Shown: piece after piece, positions 59,544 through 64,000 of the stretch
Layout of the letters: each line of letters starts with the position of its first letter
Numbering within the stretch: position 1 is the stretch's first letter
Source of the DNA: JAICYJ01 sp963797565
Lineage (GTDB): Bacteria > Actinomycetota > Thermoleophilia > Gaiellales > JAICJC01
DNA length: 64,000 nt
Direction: 5' to 3'
Assembly: GCA_963797565.1 (NCBI GenBank)
Contig: CAWCPM010000002.1
Coordinates: 321,879 to 385,878 of the forward strand
Notes under the pieces: model-generated
The model's database searches: none
The model's input: only the letters and a program-made list of their open reading frames with translations
What the model was told of the DNA's origin: nothing
Position numbers and translations under genes: made by a program

Positions 59544-60171
59544 CTAGGCACCGAGGGCGGTGCACAGCTTCTGGGTGACGGTCGGGTCGCCGTTGATCAG
59601 GTCGAGGACCTCGTGTGGGCCCGCCTGGAACTCGGTGAACCCGTCCGCGGCCCGTTGCACGACTCGGCCGACGTTCAGGAGCAGCGCTCCGGCTCCGGGC
59701 AGGGTGACGGTGAACTGGCCGGTGGTGGTCTCGGTGGCGGAGCTTCCGTCACCGGGGACGGCGAGGACGTCGGAGATGACGTCGTGGGCGGTGACCGGGA
59801 AGGGACGCGCCTGTGACTCGAGTTGACGAACCCCGCCGACGTGTAGCGCTCTTCGATGAAGCGGTTGGTCAGGTTGCCGTCCAGGTTGTAGGTCCGGCTG
59901 GCGACCTGGTCGATCGTGTCGCCGTAGTAGATGTCGAACGCGCTCGCGCCGCTGCCACAGACGAGTCCCGGTATCAAAGACCGGCTCCACAAGAACGCGC
60001 GACCCCTGACAGAGGGTTCCGCTGCCGATCGCCTTGCATGATCTCGAATGCGGGCGGCGGCGGGGTCAGCGTCTGCGTGACCGGCTGTCCGGCCAGCGCC
60101 GACCCCGGTAGCAGTGCCGCTGCCGTTGCCAGCACCGCAAACAGCCCGATGGTGGTGAGGATCTTGCGCAT
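59544..60171 (-). pseudogene. Secreted protein gene with three frame changes
   Basis: A signal peptide (MRKILTTIGLFAVLATAAAL) and an N-terminal PPPPAFE are followed, in successive shifted frames, by CKAIGSGTLCQG, then VCGSGASAFDIYYGDTIDQV and finally RPFPVTAHDVISDVLAVPGD to a stop. The order reads as one secreted protein of about 205 aa. Three indels in 600 bp make a real pseudogene possible, yet the sense of each piece is preserved. Confidence 0.55.
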
Positions 60172-60172
60172 G

Positions 60173-60481
60173 TCACTCTCCTTCGTTCATGTAGACAGAG
60201 GGTGTTGTCACGGCCGCGATCGAGATCGATTCGACGATCCGGTCGAACGGCAGTTGGATCCGCTCTCCGACGTCTCGAATCAGATCCGCTGACGGGCTTG
60301 CGACCAGGAACAGCGCCAGCCCGTCCGGCGGCACCAGGATGCAGCCGAGCGGCCACACCCGATCGGCGGTGCTGACCCCCTCCTGCGATCGCGCGATTCC
60401 GGCCAGCGCCGCCTTGGCCTGGCGCTGGGAGATCGCGGGCCAGTAGCACTCGACGACGTAGGTTGGTGTCGGCGGCTCCAT
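60173..60481 (-). CDS. Hypothetical 102-aa protein
   Basis: Starts MEPPTPTYVVECYWPAISQRQ. Possible alpha/beta ferredoxin-like fold with VVECYWPAISQRQAK, then ALFLVASPSADLIRDVGERI. I do not recognise the family. It ends 2 bp from the secreted-protein gene start on the same strand and is divergent from the SARP-like regulator. Confidence 0.6.
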   Translation of the reverse strand: MEPPTPTYVVECYWPAISQRQAKAALAGIARSQEGVSTADRVWPLGCILVPPDGLALFLVASPSADLIRDVGERIQLPFDRIVESISIAAVTTPSVYMNEGE

Positions 60482-60610
60482 CGCCAGGAGGCTCCACCAC
60501 CCGGCTCGAGAAACGCCCGCAAGACACCCGCAGAACGCTCGAACGACCGCGGTGGGGCTATGAGAGAATCAGCCGCGACAGGCGCCGTTTGGCGCCAGAA
60601 GGGGGCTTCC

Positions 60611-63600
60611 GTGGAGTTCCTCGTCCTGGGTCCGCTCGAGGTCAGAGACGGCGACAGGATCCTCCCGCTCGGCGGTGCCAAGCAGCGGGCGGCGCTCGCC
60701 ATCCTGCTGCTCCACCACGACCAGGTCGTCTCGCGCGACCGCTTGGTGGATGGGATCTGGGGAGACGCTCCGCCGGCAAGCGCCGCCCACACACTCGAGA
60801 CCTACATCTCGCGCCTGCGAAAGGCGCTCCACCAGGACGGCCACGCGGAACGGCTGCTGACGCGCGCACCCGGGTATCTGTTGGTGGTAGATGACGGCGA
60901 TCTCGACCTCCAGCGGTTGGAAGCTCATGTCGATCAAGGCCGGCGAGCGCTTGCGGCCGATGATCCGGAGGCGGCGTCGGAGGAGCTCGCGCGAGGGCTC
61001 GCCCTGTTCAGAGGCGCGCCGCTCGAGGATCTTGCCTACGCCCCCTTCGCACAGGCCGAGCTGGGACGGCTGGACGACCTGCGGGCCACGGCGCTCGAGC
61101 AGCGAATCGACGCAGACCTCGCCCTGGGCCGCCATGCCGATCTGATCGGCGAGCTGGAGTCGCTGGTCGCCGACTACCCGCTGCGAGAACACGCCTGGGG
61201 CCAGCTGATGCTCGCCGAGTACCGGTCGGGTCGCCAGGGCGAAGCACTGGCGACCTTCGACCATGCGCGCCACAAGCTGGCCGACGAACTGGGCATCGAC
61301 CCCGGACAATCACTCCAGCAACTCCACCAGCAGATCCTCCGCCAGGATCCCGCCTTGCGACTGTCGCCAACCGCCGACGAGGCGAAGCGTGTCGCGCCGA
61401 CGTCCCTCCAGAGCTCGACTTCCCCAGGCGGCCACGCGCTGGGCCACCGTCGCACGCGCCTGCTCCTCGCCGCGACGGGCGTCGTCGTAGTCGCCGCCAT
61501 CACAGCCGGGCTGCTCTCCACACGCGGAGCCAGCCGAGCCGGCACGGTGGCATCGCTGACAACCCCGAACTCAGTCGCGGTGATCGATTCGCGCACCGGG
61601 CGGTTCGTTTCCGATGTACCCATCCATGACAGCGCAGATGCGCTGTCATACGGGTATGGGGCGATCTGGGCAGTGACGGATGGAGGCGTGCGGCGGATCA
61701 ATGTCAGCACCCACCAGGTCACCGATATCCCAGTCGCGCCGAACTACCTTGCCATCGGCGCGGGTGCAGCATGGGTGTCGGTCGGCGGAGAACCCGAGGT
61801 CGTGCGCATCGACCCGACGTACGGCACGCGGACAATCAAGCTGCGAACGAACGACTTCCCCGCCGATTGGGGCGGTACCGACACGCCCGGCGGCCTGGTG
61901 GTCGCAGACGGCTCGCTGTGGGTCGCTCAGGGCGCCCGGTTCGTGCGCAGGATCAATCCGGCCACCGGCAAGGTCAAGGCCACCATCACGGTGCCCGGCG
62001 CCGAGCACCTCGCCGCCGCCGATGGCGCTGTATACGTCGACGGGCTTCGGCAGGTACAGAGGATCAACCCCGCAAACAACACCGTCGCCTGGAAGGCGAC
62101 CGCCGTCCAATCCGAGATAACCAGCGTCGCTGCGGCCGGCGGCTTTGTGTGGCTGACCACCAGCGCCGACGATGGGGTGATCAAGCTCAGCGCCGACACC
62201 GGGCAGACGGTCGGCACCAGTCTCCCCATCAACGGAGGCGCGGAGAAAGTCGTCGCCGGCGACGACGCGGTTTGGGTCAGCAACGAACGCGCCGGCACCG
62301 TCACCCGAATCGACACCTCCACCAACGCGAAGACGACGCTCGCGACCGGCCATGCACCGTTCGGCATGGCCGTCCACGGAGACCAGCTGTGGGTCAGCCT
62401 TTGGCCGGACTCCAACGACGAGCTGCGCGCCGCCGGGATCACAGGCGCCACGCGAGTCGCCCACATGTCGCTGCCCCGCGACTACGTCGAGGGCAGCGCC
62501 GACCCGGCCATGATCACGAGCCTGATCGGACAACAGCTCGAATACGCGACCGAAGCAAAGCTCTACAACTATCCCGACCAAAACGGCACCGCCGGCGCGA
62601 CCGTGGTGCCGGAGGTGGCGGCCGCGATGCCCATCGTGTCAGCCGACGGCCGCACCGTGACCATCCGCGTCCGGTCGGGCTTCCGCTTCTCGCCGGGCCC
62701 GCTCGGCGGTGGCACGCCCGTCACAGCGGACACGTTCCGCTACACGATCGAGCGCAGCTTCTCCGGCGGTGGCGATACGGGCCTCGGCAGGAACGGGTAC
62801 TTCCTGTTGCCACAGCTCGTAGGCGGCCACGCTTTCGCCTACGGGAAGTCCGATCGGCTGCCAGGAGTAAGCGTCCGGGGCGACACTCTCGTCCTCCACC
62901 TCACCCAGGCCGTGCCTGACCTGCCAGAGATCCTGGCCTCACCGATCTTCAGCGCCGTCCCACAAGGCACGCCTCACACCTGGATCTTCTACCCATCTGC
63001 TCCATCCGCCGGCCCCTACTACCTCACCCAACCACTCTCTCCGATCCAGTCTCAGCTGATCCTCAAGCGCAACCCCTACTACCGCGGACCGCGCCCGCAC
63101 AGCTTTGACGCGATCGTCGACGACCAGGACCTTCAGACCAGCGTTGCCGCCGACGAAGCGCTCCACGGCCGCGTCGACGTTGTGTTCGACCCCCTGGGCG
63201 AGGTGCTCTCCCCCACCGGCGACATCGCCCACAGCTACGCCTCGTTCCAGCCGGGTCAGCCCCGCTACGTGCGGATACCGTGGCGGGAGATGCGGTACTT
63301 CTCGCTGAACACCGACCGGGGTCCGCTGCGCGACCCATCGATCCGGCGCGCCGTCAACGAGGCGCTCGACCGGCCCGGACTCGCGGCGATCGACGGCAGC
63401 ATCCCCACCGACCACTACCTGCCGCCCGGCATGCCCGGCGTCCAGTCCGAACACCACGTCTACCCCATCGCCGAACCCACCCTGGCCAAGGCACGAGCGC
63501 TGATGCACGGCCGCACGCCGCATCTCACGCTTTGGACATGCACCAGCGCGCAATGCCGGCAGCGCGCGACCATCCTCCGCAACAACCTGGCGGCGATCGG

Positions 63601-63994
63601 GATCACCCTCCGCACACGGCCCATGACCGACCAGTACGCCGGCGGCAACGGCTACGACATCCGTGACGACTCATGGCCCCTAAGCGATTACGACCCACAG
63701 AACATGCTCGGAACAGTCATGTTCGGCCAGCCCGAATACATCGAAACGCCCACCTCCTTCACCGATCCCAGCTGGCGCCGCCGCGTCGAACAGGTAGCGA
63801 CGCTGGATGCCCAGCAGGGCCGCTTTGGCGCCTTCGGCCGACTCGAGCTACGACTCATGCGCACCGCCGCACCGTGGGCGGCATATGCCCAGACCACCGA
63901 AGATGTGCTCCTCTCCTCACGCATCGGCTGCGCAGTCCAGAGCCCGGTCTACGGTCTCGACCTGGCAGCGCTCTGCCTCAACGCAAACAAGTAA
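60611..63994 (+). CDS. Membrane-spanning SARP/BTAD regulator fused to beta-propeller and peptide-binding (SBP_bac_5) domains
   Basis: 1127 aa from GTG 60611, which has a GAAGGGGGC ribosome site; an ATG at 60560 would add 17 residues. Residues 1-95 are an OmpR-type winged helix (EFLVLGPLEVRDGDRILPLG), 100-245 a bacterial transcriptional activator (BTAD) TPR domain ending GQSLQQLHQQILRQDPAL, about 285-310 one transmembrane helix, 320-615 a YVTN-like propeller (WVAQGARFVRRINPATG), and the rest a periplasmic oligopeptide-binding fold beginning LIGQQLEYATEAKLYNY with PVTADTFRYTIERS. A one-component transmembrane sensor that could bind a peptide outside and activate genes inside. Confidence 0.85.
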   Translation: MEFLVLGPLEVRDGDRILPLGGAKQRAALAILLLHHDQVVSRDRLVDGIWGDAPPASAAHTLETYISRLRKALHQDGHAERLLTRAPGYLLVVDDGDLDLQRLEAHVDQGRRALAADDPEAASEELARGLALFRGAPLEDLAYAPFAQAELGRLDDLRATALEQRIDADLALGRHADLIGELESLVADYPLREHAWGQLMLAEYRSGRQGEALATFDHARHKLADELGIDPGQSLQQLHQQILRQDPALRLSPTADEAKRVAPTSLQSSTSPGGHALGHRRTRLLLAATGVVVVAAITAGLLSTRGASRAGTVASLTTPNSVAVIDSRTGRFVSDVPIHDSADALSYGYGAIWAVTDGGVRRINVSTHQVTDIPVAPNYLAIGAGAAWVSVGGEPEVVRIDPTYGTRTIKLRTNDFPADWGGTDTPGGLVVADGSLWVAQGARFVRRINPATGKVKATITVPGAEHLAAADGAVYVDGLRQVQRINPANNTVAWKATAVQSEITSVAAAGGFVWLTTSADDGVIKLSADTGQTVGTSLPINGGAEKVVAGDDAVWVSNERAGTVTRIDTSTNAKTTLATGHAPFGMAVHGDQLWVSLWPDSNDELRAAGITGATRVAHMSLPRDYVEGSADPAMITSLIGQQLEYATEAKLYNYPDQNGTAGATVVPEVAAAMPIVSADGRTVTIRVRSGFRFSPGPLGGGTPVTADTFRYTIERSFSGGGDTGLGRNGYFLLPQLVGGHAFAYGKSDRLPGVSVRGDTLVLHLTQAVPDLPEILASPIFSAVPQGTPHTWIFYPSAPSAGPYYLTQPLSPIQSQLILKRNPYYRGPRPHSFDAIVDDQDLQTSVAADEALHGRVDVVFDPLGEVLSPTGDIAHSYASFQPGQPRYVRIPWREMRYFSLNTDRGPLRDPSIRRAVNEALDRPGLAAIDGSIPTDHYLPPGMPGVQSEHHVYPIAEPTLAKARALMHGRTPHLTLWTCTSAQCRQRATILRNNLAAIGITLRTRPMTDQYAGGNGYDIRDDSWPLSDYDPQNMLGTVMFGQPEYIETPTSFTDPSWRRRVEQVATLDAQQGRFGAFGRLELRLMRTAAPWAAYAQTTEDVLLSSRIGCAVQSPVYGLDLAALCLNANK

Positions 63995-64000
63995 GCGCGC

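Overview
The window is strongly GC-rich bacterial chromosome with third-position G/C in nearly every codon. The gene content points to the Actinomycetota, probably a deep lineage such as the Thermoleophilia. Indicators are a fused PafB-PafC WYL regulator, a SARP/BTAD regulator, a class II FBPase, a Rv2578c-type radical SAM protein, LexA boxes of the Gram-positive/actinobacterial type, and archaeal-type 2-phosphoglycerate kinase and cyclic-2,3-diphosphoglycerate synthetase genes. The placement is inference; there is no rRNA here to test it.

Layout. 1-12.6 kb: housekeeping genes (PafBC, queG, bioY, a cation exchanger, a six-gene minus-strand operon from a metallophosphoesterase through cyclic-DPG synthetase, 2-PG kinase, glpX and an enoyl-CoA hydratase to a SufT-like protein, then hpt and an SOS-box radical SAM gene). 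12.6-16.2 kb: PspA and a cytochrome c maturation block (ccmI-like, ccmF, ccmE). 16.2-25 kb: mixed genes, including a complete zinc uptake locus (zur-znuC-znuB divergent from znuA with a Zur-like box). 25-30 kb: a degraded cupin gene and a plus-strand hydantoin/allantoin-type catabolic cluster. 30-32.8 kb: a PHP phosphoesterase and typA.

32.8-46 kb is the standout region. A leader with two short ORFs, each followed by a near-identical hairpin, and an unassigned structured RNA opens a tRNA array. By hand folding I find 24 complete tRNAs that together cover all 20 amino acids, plus three degenerate tRNA-like units. An RNase P RNA gene (rnpB) sits 2 nt after tRNA-Thr. Interleaved protein genes encode a TROVE/vWA Ro60 orthologue (Rsr), a GNAT acetyltransferase and a class III nucleotide cyclase homologue. 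About 4.5 kb past the last tRNA, after a large secreted subtilase, lie an unknown 189-aa gene and rtcB (RNA 3'-phosphate/2',3'-cyclic phosphate ligase). Read together this looks like a self-contained tRNA supply, processing, surveillance and repair island. Rsr-RtcB coupling is established in other bacteria; a complete 20-isotype set with its own RNase P RNA is, as far as I know, not described.

46-64 kb: secreted and membrane proteins (Ig-like and beta-propeller proteins, FG-GAP repeat protein, PH-domain pair), an AAA ATPase with a palindromic operator, a two-component system, and a transmembrane SARP regulator fused to a beta-propeller and a peptide-binding domain.

Caution: at least eight coding regions are broken by single-base indels, mostly in C/G runs. 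The scatter through otherwise intact operons suggests consensus errors in this assembly for many of them rather than true pseudogenes.
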